The notes beneath the pieces were generated by a model. The model worked only from the letters and a program-made list of their open reading frames with translations. It did no database searches and was not told where the DNA came from. A stretch of DNA of 20,204 nt from Botryllus schlosseri (taxonomy: Eukaryota; Chordata; Ascidiacea; Stolidobranchia; Styelidae): positions 1-20,204 of the forward strand of contig ATSW01007162.1 of the NCBI GenBank assembly GCA_000444245.1, in the 5' to 3' direction. The position numbers were made by a program, and so were the translations under genes. Shown here in pieces: positions 1 through 9,533 of this stretch (position 1 is the first letter of the stretch; every line of letters starts with the position of its first letter).

Positions 1-833
1 AGTCGTGTCGTGTCCATTTTAAGACGGGTCCCAACATGTATGACACACGCACACTAACGCCGTAAACAGAAGTCGATGATTTTGATTAATAAAAATATTT
101 CTTGACTACTTCGGAATGTCTATGTTGTAGAAAGTAAATACTTTTATGGTGTTGTGTGTTTGATGAAAGCGATTGGTTACAAGTATGTTTTATGGCGAAA
201 TAAAATTTATTTTTCTGTATGTGTCAGTTTGTGGGGAAATGAAAATAGATTCGCGGTTTTAATTGGATTGTGACTGTGCTGTTTTGATGTGCGCTTCGAC
301 ATGAAGACTTGACGCTGAACATCAACTCGATTCACTAAATATACCCATTGCAAAATTTGTCACTGGCGTGCAAAGGGTTAGGAACATTTTAATACAGCTC
401 CATATACGGGTTGTTTTGTTGTGAGGACAATCATGTGATGACTCAGCACTTTTCGTTAGCAAAGTAGATTGATCTGTGTGTGAGATTTGAGAGTCGTGAC
501 TAGAAAACATATGTACTCTGTTGTTGGAGTAGCTGGTTTATTGCTATGACATTACCAGAATCCTCGGTAATTGAGTATGCTTTTTATTCACGAAGGTTTA
601 CGCGGCTCCGTTGTAATAAATTTGTGACAACTAAATTCGGATGGATACCGCAATTGTGTTGGACTTACACATGGTATTCGCATACTGTCAACATACAAAC
701 TTTTGTGTAAACAGCTCTGATGTTTCTGTAAGGACTAGGACTGTGTTGAACTATTTGATTATTAAGATACATGAACGACCATTCAGACAATAAAGTTATT
801 ATGATATCGAAACAGTTTAAAATCGCCACCAAT

Positions 834-892
834 CATTGTACAGGTTCGTAGCATGAGAATATCGAATATTTTCGTGTGCCATGAATATCTTT
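834..892 (+). repeat. Diverged dispersed repeat, copy 1
   Basis: The block starting CATTGTACAGGTTCGTAG and running to a GAATATCTT-like end recurs at 1744-1814 as CATTGTACAGTTTCGTAG and a GAAATATCTT end, with substitutions and short indels between. The spacing is about 910 bp. The two may be remains of one old element; no ends are recognisable. Confidence 0.4.
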
Positions 893-1059
893 CATATACA
901 CTTAGTATGAAATGAGATGCGTGGAATAATAATTAGTGTCCTACAAAAGTAAAACTTGTGTTTGATTGCATACTTTTTTATCATTGTTTGTTGTGGTTTT
1001 GAAAGACGGGTGAGTTTACATTGAAATATAGTAAGGGGAACAACTCAAGTAAAAATTTT

Positions 1060-1091
1060 ACTCGTTTGAAAATCGACTCGTTTGAAAATAC
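1060..1091 (+). repeat. 16-bp tandem duplication
   Basis: ACTCGTTTGAAAATCG is followed at once by ACTCGTTTGAAAATAC, two 16-bp units differing at the last two bases. It is probably a replication-slippage duplication; no function is visible. Confidence 0.7.
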
Positions 1092-1743
1092 CGATCAATG
1101 GAGTATGAGTATCAATATGAGTGATATATTATTTTTTGCGATATGCGCCAATCTTCTAAGCATAACTTGTCAAAAATTTATCATGTAATAGTAAAGTCGG
1201 TTGTTACGAATTCGAAACAAATGTACTTCGATTATCGCGATGATGTAAATTACGACCAACGGAGTATTTCGAAGTGGTATGTTCAGCAATCGCTAAATGA
1301 CAAAAATATCGAACTGTACATACAACTCGGTTAGGTAAACGATACAGTTACAAATCGGATGTAAGCCTGATTCACAGATGACAGCCTGATGATGTGAAGC
1401 TCAACTACTCCAGTGTGTTTATTGCAAAGTATTTGACACAACCAAAATATTGAATGAAGACCCACACCTCGGTTTCATTACCAAGCGAGTAAAAATTGTT
1501 TTCTGTGTCTTGGTTGTTGTAAATAATTATTCGGTATGATATTAGTTGAGTGTGTGACAATTCGTATCAGTCGAGGTTGAATATTTAACCATATCGAAAT
1601 GAATTCAGAACACATGAAGTATACATTGATCACAATAGAATCGATGAGAATGTTAACCACATAGAGTGTGTTAGTGTGACAGTCATTTCCAATAGGGTTT
1701 GTTTCGATCGGTATTAATTCCATGTCATACAAAAAACATGAAA

Positions 1744-1814
1744 CCATTGTACAGTTTCGTAGTATGGGAAAATCGAGTAAGGTTGATTATTTTTTGTGTG
1801 AGGGAAATATCTTG
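1744..1814 (+). repeat. Diverged dispersed repeat, copy 2
   Basis: This is the second copy of the block at 834-892, longer by small insertions. It lies just before a recurring motif (PuCCCAAGTGAGTGAAAATT type) seen at about 1480, 1840 and 1935. Confidence 0.4.
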
Positions 1815-3694
1815 TACTGATATTGCACACTGGTTTCGTTACCCAAGTGAGTGAAAATTGTTTTTGGCTGGACAGAAATGAATTGTATTTAGAAAAAAAC
1901 GACCCACACCGATTAAGCGACGCTGTTTAATATCCAATGAGTGAGTGAAATTTCTTAGGGGTATGATTTAGTTAGTTAATTGCCGTCGATTCAATCACAT
2001 ACAAGTATATGGTCTTTTAGTGACTGAGTATTGTGACGACATTTACTTTGACGAATGACAATGGAAAAATTTCCAATTTTTCTGACCGTGTGCGTTGCAC
2101 AAATAGTTCTATTATGCCATCAGTGAACATCATACAAATTGACAACGACTTTCAGTAGTTAGTTTAGATGATGACAATTATTCTGGAGGTTCAAATCGAT
2201 ATCACTACTATGAACAGCAATACAAATACAATTTTGTAGATTTCAGTGTAGCACATACTGTGATTTTTTATTGATATGAGTTTTGTATTAACCAAGTCTG
2301 TTGAATAGGATGTATCCAACAAGCATACCTCTATTTACTTGTGTGCTGATCAAAGTCTTAGAGTGTGACCTCGTAATGTTTTTACATTTCACGCATTTTC
2401 GACAGAGAGTGTGAACAGAGTTTAACACGGATTAAATGACGCCACCCTGGAGCCCAAAGTGATATTTTCGTACTGCGTAATGTGCGTAGGTTCCAATTCA
2501 ATGTCGCAGATTCCGATAATAAAGTATTTTACCGGTTGTTAATCAACAAACAAAATTGTTGTTTCATCTTTAGTCTTGGTTACTGGAAACAATTAGGCTA
2601 CATTTGTAAAATATTTTCTGATATCCGCGATACGCGATACATTTCAGACACGCATAGTTTTACAACTCAATATGTTAATAACAACGGTACTGAAAAGTTT
2701 GTTGCTGTCATAATAACCTTTACCACAACGCCGGGTCTAATTAACGCGAATAATTTATTAATCAAGTCATGATCAACTACAAAAAAGACGAGTTGGCGGT
2801 ATATGACTACAACCAAACTTGACATTGATTTTAGATTGTATGTACTCGCATAATCTTGTCTACGTTCCATACGGCTACTGTTGAGTTGATTGGGTGAGGT
2901 AAAAACGGATTTACTTGACAAGGTTTTTCCTTGTTGACTCTTTGGAGTATGGTAAGATGTTAAAATGTCGAGACGTAATAGTATTTCCGTTAACTCAATT
3001 GCAACAAAAATAACCAGACAGCTTGTTCAAGGTTTCGACAAAGTAGATTGAAATATTTCGATTTAACTCATCGCGTCGCAACTAGATCGTGGTATGCACA
3101 AGTGGTTGTCAAGTTAGAAATATTTAGGTGTTATTTCATTGACTGACTCGATTGTGTGTAGTAACACATTAAAATATCGCGATAGCATAGTGATATTATT
3201 TACTGAAACTCTATTTGACAAACGGAAAACTCAGCCGTGAATAGAGTTGTAAGGTTTCATTACTTGTTTCAAATCAATATGTAGATAATCTCTAAATATG
3301 ACCGGATTGAAAGTTGGTAGTCATGTTTGTCAATTTATTTCAATTCAGACTATGTCAAAGTCCAAATATTTCATTTTGGATTATCTGAATTTACCTTTAG
3401 TACATCCCGCGAATGGATTCCGACACCGCACTATAACATTTTTGATAATAAGGACTCAAGGATTTTCAATTAACAATACCTGGATTTTTTGGTAATGCTA
3501 GAGTTGGCAAATGATTAGTTGCGTGTTTTTGTTAAGCGTTTGGTTTCTCAGTATTGAATATAATTATTGTATGTGCATACTTGTGATTCTTGATTCTCAT
3601 TGAGATAGTTGGTATTGATTCTATAGGTGTGAAACAGCGGCGCGGAGTGTGTGAATAATCCGATGCGGCCGAATGTTGGCGTCAGTAATATTCA

Positions 3695-3728
3695 GGTTAC
3701 GATCGAATCAAGGTTACGATCGAATCAA
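3695..3728 (+). repeat. Perfect 17-bp tandem duplication
   Basis: The 17-bp unit GGTTACGATCGAATCAA occurs twice back to back without a mismatch. It contains the palindrome CGATCG. Exact identity suggests a recent duplication in otherwise old-looking sequence. Confidence 0.85.
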
Positions 3729-3940
3729 GAGATCACGTTAAAAAGATTTCTCAAGAGAATTAGAGTTGTACCGAATTAACACATTCAGATACGAATCAAC
3801 TTGAGTTGTGTAGTAAGTTTAATTTCAAGTTGACAAATTGACACATTGCTTGAATATTCTCGTGATTCTTATCATGCAACTAAAGTCAACCACTGTTCCG
3901 AAGTGTCAAAACATATAGCGACCACCAGGAAGTGTCAAAT

Positions 3941-4700
3941 TGTTGGTTTTCGAATCACCGTCTGCGACGGCTCTGTGACAAACTAATTACCGAAATATTA
4001 CCTTGTGCGCGATCGGTATGTCTGTAACACCAGATCATGAGGGATCGCTATGTCTGAAGCAATATCCTGTGAGCGGTCGTAGGATTTTAAAATTATTTCA
4101 CAGCTTTTTGAATAAGAGTTAACTTCGCAAAGGATTAGGGTTAGAGCAGATATAAGTGAGAATTTGTCGGTATTCGAATCACCGTCTGCGACGGTTCTGT
4201 TATTCGTTACTTATTAAATCTTACCAGCGAAATCAAGTTATGTGACAAACTGATGACTAAAATTTCACCGAGTGAGCGATCGGGATGCCTGTGACACCAA
4301 GTCGCGAAAGATGGCTACGTCCGAGACATTATGATATCAGCGATCGCGGGGTTCGTAATATATTTCGCACCTATTTGAAGTGTTAGTTTGTGAGCGTGGT
4401 TATTGTTGGTATTCGAATCACCGTCTACGCCGGCTCTGTGACCGATTAATCACCAAATAATTACTTGTGCGTGATTCCCACCTCTGTAACACCAAGCCAC
4501 GAGAGATGGTTATGTCTGATGTGTTATCATGTGAGCACTCGTAGGATTTTACAAATAATTCACACCTTTTGACGTGATAGAATGTGAACGCGGCTATTGT
4601 TGGTATTCGAATCGCCGTCTACGCCGGCTCTGTGGTAAACTAATTACAAAAATATTACGTTGCAAGTGATTCCAAGATTTAGCAAACTATTTCACACCCT
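3941..4700 (+). repeat. Tandem satellite, about 3.5 diverged units of 195-240 bp
   Basis: Units begin near 3941, 4165, 4404 and 4599 with a conserved head (GGTATTCGAATCACCGTCT, then CGGCTCTGTG). They share later blocks: a CTGTAACACCA/TGTGACACCAAG block, a GAGAGATGG-TATGTCTGA block, and a tail with AGGATTTTA and TTTCACACCTTTT. The spacings of about 224, 239 and 195 bp show indels between units, and the last unit is cut short. In the first two units the head contains CCGTC-TGC-GACGG, which can form a small hairpin; units three and four carry a changed version. Divergence is considerable, so the array is not young. Confidence 0.75.
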
Positions 4701-4752
4701 TTTTGCTGAAAGTACGACATGTCGCCGCGCCTATTTCAACTACATTAGCATA

Positions 4753-4770
4753 CGACCACGCCCATAGGAA
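4753..4770 (+). repeat. Outlying degenerate minisatellite piece
   Basis: CGACCACGCCCATAGGAA resembles the CGACCGCACCCATAAGAA segment of the type-B units of the minisatellite that begins about 180 bp downstream. It may mark the older edge of that array or its seed. Confidence 0.4.
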
Positions 4771-4933
4771 TAACAATATATCGAAGTCGCACTCACTGTG
4801 AACGTTGTGATTACCTCAAATTGGTCATATATAATAATTTGGGATATACACATCAACTAAGAACCAATCACGTGACTATTTACCATGCCTGATACATATT
4901 CAACACCTTGCGAGAGATGCCTATACCAGAAAG

Positions 4934-5213
4934 GGCGATTCACGACCGCACCCATAAGAACACATGGCGAATCACCAGAGACTCCGTAAGAATACATGAC
5001 AGGCGAATCACCACCACAGCCTATATCAAAAAAGGCGAATCACCACCACGAGTTTTCACGGCGAATCACCACCGCGGCCTATACCTGAAAAGGCGAATCA
5101 CGGCCGCACCCATAAGAACACATGGCGAATCACCGCCGAGAGGGGGTCTAAAAAGGCGAGTCAGCACCCCGGGTTTCCAGGCGAATCACCGCCGCACCAA
5201 TAAGAGCCCCATG
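4934..5213 (+). repeat. GC-rich minisatellite, nine units of about 32 bp with higher-order order
   Basis: Units all start with GGCGAATCACC or a close variant at 4934, 4966, 5002, 5034, 5060, 5092, 5124, 5155 and 5180, giving spacings of 32, 36, 32, 26, 32, 32, 31 and 25. Three unit types can be told apart by their tails: B (GCACCCATAAGAACACAT), A (CCTATA or GGTCTA then an A run) and C (short, ending TTTTCAC or TTTCCA). The order is B, B', A, C, A, B, A', C, B, so a B-A-C block recurs about 122-126 bp apart. A reading frame stays open across it, but 32 is not a multiple of three and the peptide does not repeat in register, so it is probably not coding. The variable spacing and lack of unique spacers exclude a CRISPR array. 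Confidence 0.85.
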
Positions 5214-5271
5214 CAAAAAAGCGCACACCCATAGCGATCGTATACACTAATCACGTAACCAAACCTACGGA

Positions 5272-5571
5272 ATGACGAAAATCATTGGCAAGACACCTAC
5301 AACAACGCGAGTGCATCCGGTTGCCACTTCGGAAGCTCTGCAGAACTCCACGGATGACGGCGGGGGCGGCATCGGAACGGACTACCGAAATCTGGACCAC
5401 AGCCATAAGGTAGGTACCGAAACGCCCATTTTGTATTCACCAGGAGACGACAAGGACGACGCATCCACGAGTAGTGCCGAGCTGATGACCATTACCTTGA
5501 CGTCAACGATCGTTGACGCATCGCCACTCTCTGGGCTGAAAAACCAGGGATTGGCAACATCCGTACCTTAA
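5272..5571 (+). CDS. Unidentified coding-looking frame, Ser/Thr/Asp-rich, possible exon or fossil
   Basis: A 99-codon frame opens with ATG just after the minisatellite and is visibly richer in G and C than its surroundings. I do not recognise the product. It has a TPTTTR segment near residue 9, a GGGG run near residue 31, an acidic GDDKDDASTSS stretch near residue 60 and a Ser/Thr-rich stretch to its end. That composition suits a disordered or extracellular stalk. A hydrophobic membrane-type segment lies about 170 bp downstream in a different frame. Internal AAG|GT-type donor-like sites (near 5409, 5678 and 5932) allow it to be part of a spliced gene. It could equally be a decayed gene, including one from an old mobile element. 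No hallmark decides between them. Confidence 0.35.
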   Translation: MTKIIGKTPTTTRVHPVATSEALQNSTDDGGGGIGTDYRNLDHSHKVGTETPILYSPGDDKDDASTSSAELMTITLTSTIVDASPLSGLKNQGLATSVP

Positions 5572-5737
5572 TATTCCCGACTATCTAGAACCGCCGTGGG
5601 AAGACTACCGCAGATTCCGTTGACTACAACTATACTCGATGGCTGCACGAACTGGTGATGATGAAAGGTGGATATAAGGTAAGAGGAATATCCTTGATCG
5701 ATAGGATGATTATGGAAGGTGCGAACTATTACCTACC

Positions 5738-5839
5738 ATGGAACCAGTGGCTGTGATAATGGCGGTAACAGGGTTGATAGCTCTGGTGATCGTAATATGG
5801 ATAGGTTATATAAAATGTCGCCAACGTAGAACCTTTTAA
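5738..5839 (+). other. Short frame with a membrane-spanning-type segment
   Basis: A 33-codon frame contains a run of about 19 hydrophobic residues (VAVIMAVTGLIALVIVIWI) followed by GYIKCRQRR, the pattern of a single transmembrane helix with a basic stop-transfer tail. As a free-standing peptide it is short. It more likely represents one exon or one remnant of a type I membrane protein whose outer part could be the Ser/Thr-rich frame at 5272-5571. The frames are not continuous, and I cannot say whether the source is a host gene or an old element gene. Confidence 0.35.
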
Positions 5840-6067
5840 GTCGTATTTGGAACACGAGGCGACGAAACCGAGCAAGTCAATGGATGGCGATAATAGTAAT
5901 ACGAAAAACAACGGAGAACGACAGAATCTGAAGGTAAGAGAATGGGTCAAAGAGTAAGTTTGTAAATACAGGATATGCGTAGTTTGTATAGGGAAGTAGT
6001 TAAGTGTGATGTTATAATTTTGGTTAATCGTTAAGTAACTTTGTGATAGGTTTAGGGCGTACAAAAA
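5840..6067. other. No recognisable gene
   Basis: Apart from a possible AAG|GTAAGAG splice-donor-like site near 5932 that follows a polar, lysine- and asparagine-rich open stretch, nothing recognisable is seen here. That stretch would suit a cytoplasmic tail if the upstream membrane segment is real. Confidence 0.3.
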
Positions 6068-6370
6068 ATCAAGTGAAGTATTTTACGTAATGGGCGTAAT
6101 TGGAAAAAACTGAAAACTCGTAACTAGATTTTTGGCTGAGTAATGGTAAGCTGATTAAGTCACGTAGAAAAATTAAGTACGGTGTAGCATTGCTTATAAT
6201 AGGTATCAAGTGAAGTATTTTACGTAATGGGCGTAAATGGAAAAAACTGAAACCGTGTAACTAGAAATATGCTGAGTCATGAAATATCAATGAAGTGTAG
6301 TATTCAACGTAATGTGAGTAAATAGAAAAAACTGAAACCTCGGAACTAGGAATATGCTGAGTCATGAAAT
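6068..6370 (+). repeat. Three-copy direct repeat of about 75-85 bp
   Basis: Copies lie at 6068-6140, 6205-6285 and 6286-6370. They share ATCAAGTGAAGTATTTTACG, the core GGAAAAAACTGAAA, then a GTAACTAG block and GCTGAG. The second and third copies are directly adjacent and also share the trailing TCATGAAAT. The first is separated by about 64 bp of unrelated sequence. Neither frame nor function is apparent. Confidence 0.75.
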
Positions 6371-6483
6371 CTAAATTCGAGAGAAATGTAAAAGAAAAAG
6401 GTTGATGTGTAAAAATACTTAGTCAATAAAGTGATCACCATGAACGGGTAATGTTGGTGTATAGTTCATAGTTCCAATGAATC

Positions 6484-6894
6484 TATGCCTTTCACAGCAG
6501 AAACTGACGCTTCAGATTTTGCAATCGCTGCAAACTTGAATCAGGAAGGGCGCCCCGTTGCATTTCACTAGCGCACCCTATCGCCAGGCGAGCAACGACA
6601 TTCGGCTGTTGAAAAGGAAGCATATGCCATGGTCGAAGCGCTGCGGAAGTGGAGGCATTTGCTCACCGGATGCATTTTACATTGTTCACTGACCAGAAAA
6701 GTGTCTCGTTCATGTTTGACAATCGACACACCAGCAAAATCAAGAACGACAAAATCGCTCGTTGGCGATTGGAACTAATGACGTTTAGCTGTACTGTCAT
6801 TCATCGGCCCGGCGTGGAAAATGTCGGCCCCGACGCTCTAACGCGCGCCCATTGCGGATACATGGAGAAACACCAATTGCGCGATCTACTTTAA
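6484..6894 (+). pseudogene. RNase H remnant of Ty3/Gypsy Pol
   Basis: This segment encodes the RNase H part of Pol, which removes the RNA strand of the RNA-DNA hybrid during reverse transcription. Readable family motifs include PFTAETDASDFAIAANLNQ, the EQRHSAVEKEAYAMVEALRK stretch with its glutamate, FTLFTDQKSVSFMFDNRHT and IARWRLELMTF, followed by HRPGVENVGPDALTR. The reverse transcriptase that normally precedes it is missing. It is a broken fossil; no function is expected. Confidence 0.88.
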
Positions 6895-7025
6895 CACTTT
6901 ACGGAATATGTCATATGTCTCTGTGAAGTATTACTCAGGAAGTATAGCTGTCCAATATTAGGTTGTAGCTGCCTGGTACTTAACTGAGAGACTATCCTGG
7001 TCGTGATAGTTCTTCGTACGATATA

Positions 7026-8003
7026 TTGTTCATACACAGTTTATTCAAACGTTGCAGTATGGGTTTACATGAATCTCGCTCGAGTCAGCTTAAACATGCG
7101 CTTATAAAGACTCGACATAATGGCAATAGGAAGTCATATTGGTATCCGAATATGAGCGTGAAATACACATTGTTGTCAGATACCATCTACAGCTACACTA
7201 CACATTTCACTCTGTCACCCCGCGTGACCCGCATGTCTCACTTCGTACGAGTCAAGAATTTGCCATTCTCTATGTCAGAGATACGTACCATGACCTCACA
7301 GTGCGCGGAGTGTCAACAAATCAAACCTCAGTTTATTCGCTCTGACGAGGAGAAACTAATCAAGGCGACTCAACCCTTCGAACGTCTCAGCCTCGATTTC
7401 AAGGGTCCGTTACCCAGCGTTACGAAAAACAGGTATTTCCTCACTATCGTCGACGAACATTCACGATTTCCGTTTGCATTTCCCTACGCAGACATGTTTG
7501 CGAAGACGGTTATCAAATGCTTAACGACACTGTTTTCTGTATTTGGGATGAGTTCATACATACATTCCGACCGATGGTCGTCTTTCCAGTCTTACGAACT
7601 CAAATCTTGGCTCAACTCTAAAGGGGTTTCTACAAGCAGGACAACTAGCTACAACCCTCGTGGAAACGGACAATGTGAAAAGTACAACGGCGTGATCTGG
7701 AAGGCGATTCAATGCTCATCGAAATCCCGACGACTTCCTCTAGGTCATTGGGAGGATGAGCTATTGGACGCTCTACATTCAATTCGGTCGTTGCTCTGCA
7801 CATCGACAAATTGCACTCCTCATGAGAGAATGTTTCATCACTCTCGCCGCTCGACAAATGGCACCTCCATTCCGTCATGGCTGAAACCAGGTCCTATCTA
7901 TGTCAAGCGACATGTACGCAATAAGGACGAACCTTTGGTGGATGAGGCGGAGCTCCTCGAGACAAACCCTGCTTACGCCCATGTCAGACTTAACGACGGC
8001 AGG
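7026..8003 (+). pseudogene. Integrase remnant of Ty3/Gypsy Pol
   Basis: The longest frame in the window is the integrase of the same fossil. It shows part of the zinc-binding region (VTRMSHFVRVKNLPFS, then CAECQQIKP), the core with its D-D-E positions (LSLDFKGPLP, then IHSDR, then GNGQCEKYNG) and YFLTIVDEHSRFPFAFPYAD between them. The C-terminal region continues to the hAT insertion at 8012. Integrases of this type insert the double-stranded DNA copy into the host genome. The element around it is truncated and broken, so it is a relic. Confidence 0.93.
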
Positions 8004-8011
8004 GAAACTAC
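8004..8011. repeat. 8-bp target-site duplication of hAT copy A, left
   Basis: GAAACTAC lies directly before the hAT end at 8012 and recurs at 9534-9541 directly after it. Exactly 8 bp and a perfect match, as expected for hAT transposases. Confidence 0.9.
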
Positions 8012-8223
8012 CGGAGGTGGTCAGTAACGAAGTACTTCTACTTTTTAGAAGTACTCAAGTAGTTTTCCTCTACTTCTGGTACTTACTCAAGTAGATCGGA
8101 TTTTCTCTACTTCTACTTCTACTTCGTAAAATTTTGTGATCTACTTACTTACTTTTCGCTAGTTTCAGTTTGTCAAGTAGAAGTAGTTTAATCCCCCAAT
8201 GCGAAAAATATATAGCCTGATGA

Positions 8224-8299
8224 ATTTCTGGGCTGTTTTCACGAAGTACCAACATTTAAAACATTTAATATTCATAAAAGTCAAGTAAAGCCCAGAAAT
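8224..8299. repeat. Internal inverted repeat in hAT copy A
   Basis: ATTTCTGGGCT (8224-8234) pairs with AGCCCAGAAAT (8289-8299) across about 54 bp. The related copies keep both arms but with less perfect pairing. Confidence 0.6.
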
Positions 8300-8991
8300 G
8301 TTGTTGCGCTTCGCGCGCAGTAGGTATGGAGTGACATACATAATTGAATAGTATATTCATATATTGAAATGAACCCGAATATTTTCGGCTAACATTCGTC
8401 AGGGGGAATCGTCAGCATCTAGTAGAAAATTGGAAAGAACGTTGAATATCAATCGTATCACAAGAAATGACGTTACCAGCAGGAAATTTCGAATGAGAGA
8501 GCGTACAATGTACTATTTTCAAGTGGTACACGAAGTGTTGACAGAGTTTGGGTTGGTGTATTTTGATAAAAGTGACATATATGTTTCACGAAAGTATCAG
8601 TGAATATAATTTAGGTACCGGATTGCTTATGGTTCCGCTCAAACCGCACTGTCGCCCATATCAAATATTTCATTACAGTAAATATGGCCCACCATAACGT
8701 TTGAAACTGCAGTTTCGAAATCTAGCAATTACCTATCCTATCGTTATCTACTAGCCCATGGCGTGTCCTGCTTACCTGGAAAATCAGGCTTGTTGGAACG
8801 CTACACCTGTTTTAGCAGATCACCTTTTGAAGCTTTATGGACAAAAGACAGGAAATAAATTTTCCGCTTTTTAGAAGTGATATTTGTTTTTTATTTTCAA
8901 TTCCGATATGATATTCGGTGTATCATACTTTGAGTTCTAATTACTTTCAATTCATTCGTCTGCAGAACATGCATATTGAAACATAAAAGCA

Positions 8992-9032
8992 AGTGTGATA
9001 ATGCCTCTATTTTCCGAAAATAAAGCTACACT
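8992..9032. repeat. Internal hairpin conserved in hAT copies A and C
   Basis: CTCTATTTT-CCG-AAAATAAAG forms a stem, flanked by AGTGTG and CTACACT. Copy C keeps the same arms at 18891-18927. The hairpin is part of the element rather than of the flank. Confidence 0.55.
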
Positions 9033-9533
9033 AAATATAAATTTTACGATCCAAAATATGTGTAATTAACGTATACTAATTGCCAAGTTCTCCGTATTGG
9101 TCTTCGCCTGAACTTGGAGCCTTGTTATATGGGGTAGGGAGCCATGCCATGATATTCTCTAAAACGTGGTCTTCTAGTGAAGGGTTAGTATCGCATTGTC
9201 ATATCAATACTATAATTTGCATCCCACGATGGGAAAGAATGCTTATTCTGCCTAAAACTGATACCTCCTGGGATGCATCAATGCGAATTAAGCTCTCTGC
9301 ACTTCCCGCATAGCTCAATTTGCAGCTATGGACAGTCGATGCGAACGAATTAAAACTGTTTTTAAAACTACTTACTTACTTGAGTAGATTTAAAGTCAGT
9401 CAATTCTACTTCTACTTCAAGTAGTTTTTGGTTGCTTATGAAAGAAGTACTCCTACTTGTACTTGAGTAGATTTTTTCTTCGCTACTTCTACTTCTACTT
9501 GAGTAGCTTTATTGACTACTTTGACCACCTCTG

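Larger units (their letters stand above)
1..3694. other. Gene-poor AT-rich stretch, no recognisable gene
   Basis: No reading frame here is longer than about 100 codons and none resembles a known family. The frames at 2482-2772 (+) and 1478-1747 (-) lack domain motifs and have the codon content of random AT-rich sequence. Weak repeats are present and described separately: a 16-bp tandem duplication near 1060, a diverged pair at 834-892 and 1744-1814, and a short recurring motif at about 1459, 1825 and 1910. No tRNA, terminal inverted repeat or LTR boundary was seen. Long introns or old decayed transposons are both possible. Confidence 0.5.
8012..9533 (+). mobile_element. Non-autonomous hAT element, Tol2-like ends (copy A), 1522 bp
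   Basis: The ends are CGGAGGTGGTCA on the left and the complement of CAGAGGTGGTCA on the right, flanked by the perfect 8-bp duplication GAAACTAC. About 170 bp of the left end (8030-8195) holds roughly sixteen TACTT/AAGTA pentamers and the right end (9365-9520) more than ten. The Tol2 element of medaka has a similar CAGAGGTG terminus with repeated AAGTA-like motifs near its ends, thought to bind transposase. No transposase frame is present inside; the interior is AT-rich and noncoding, so the element would have depended on an enzyme from elsewhere. It lies in the integrase/C-terminal region of the Ty3/Gypsy fossil. Partial relatives occur at 16111-16850 (+) and 18827-19188 (-). Confidence 0.9.

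Noticed and set aside
3941-4640. tRNA or tRNA-derived SINE, because GGTATTCGAATCACC resembles a T-arm/B box
   Set aside because: The first B-box base is A instead of G, the arm pairs imperfectly, and no acceptor stem, anticodon arm or clear A box could be placed in any of the four units.
4934-5213. CRISPR-like array of regularly spaced repeats
   Set aside because: Units are contiguous and degenerate with recurring tails, there are no unique spacers of constant length, and the sequence is from an animal-type genome.
4908-5234. Open frame of 108 codons across the minisatellite
   Set aside because: The unit length (about 32 bp) is not a multiple of three, the peptide does not repeat in register, and the DNA repeat explains the absence of stops.
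6181-6200. Possible 5' LTR start (TGTAGCATTGCTTAT resembles the LTR start TGTAGCATTCCTTAT)
   Set aside because: Similarity ends after about 15 bases and does not continue into the rest of the 216-bp LTR, so it is not a second LTR.
7645-7878. Minus-strand frame of 77 codons
   Set aside because: It is antisense to the integrase remnant, whose family match is clear.
9080-9313. Frame inside hAT copy A as a possible transposase piece
   Set aside because: 77 codons without any hAT motif (no DGA, no dimerisation-domain pattern); the homologous region is not preserved as a frame in copies B or C.
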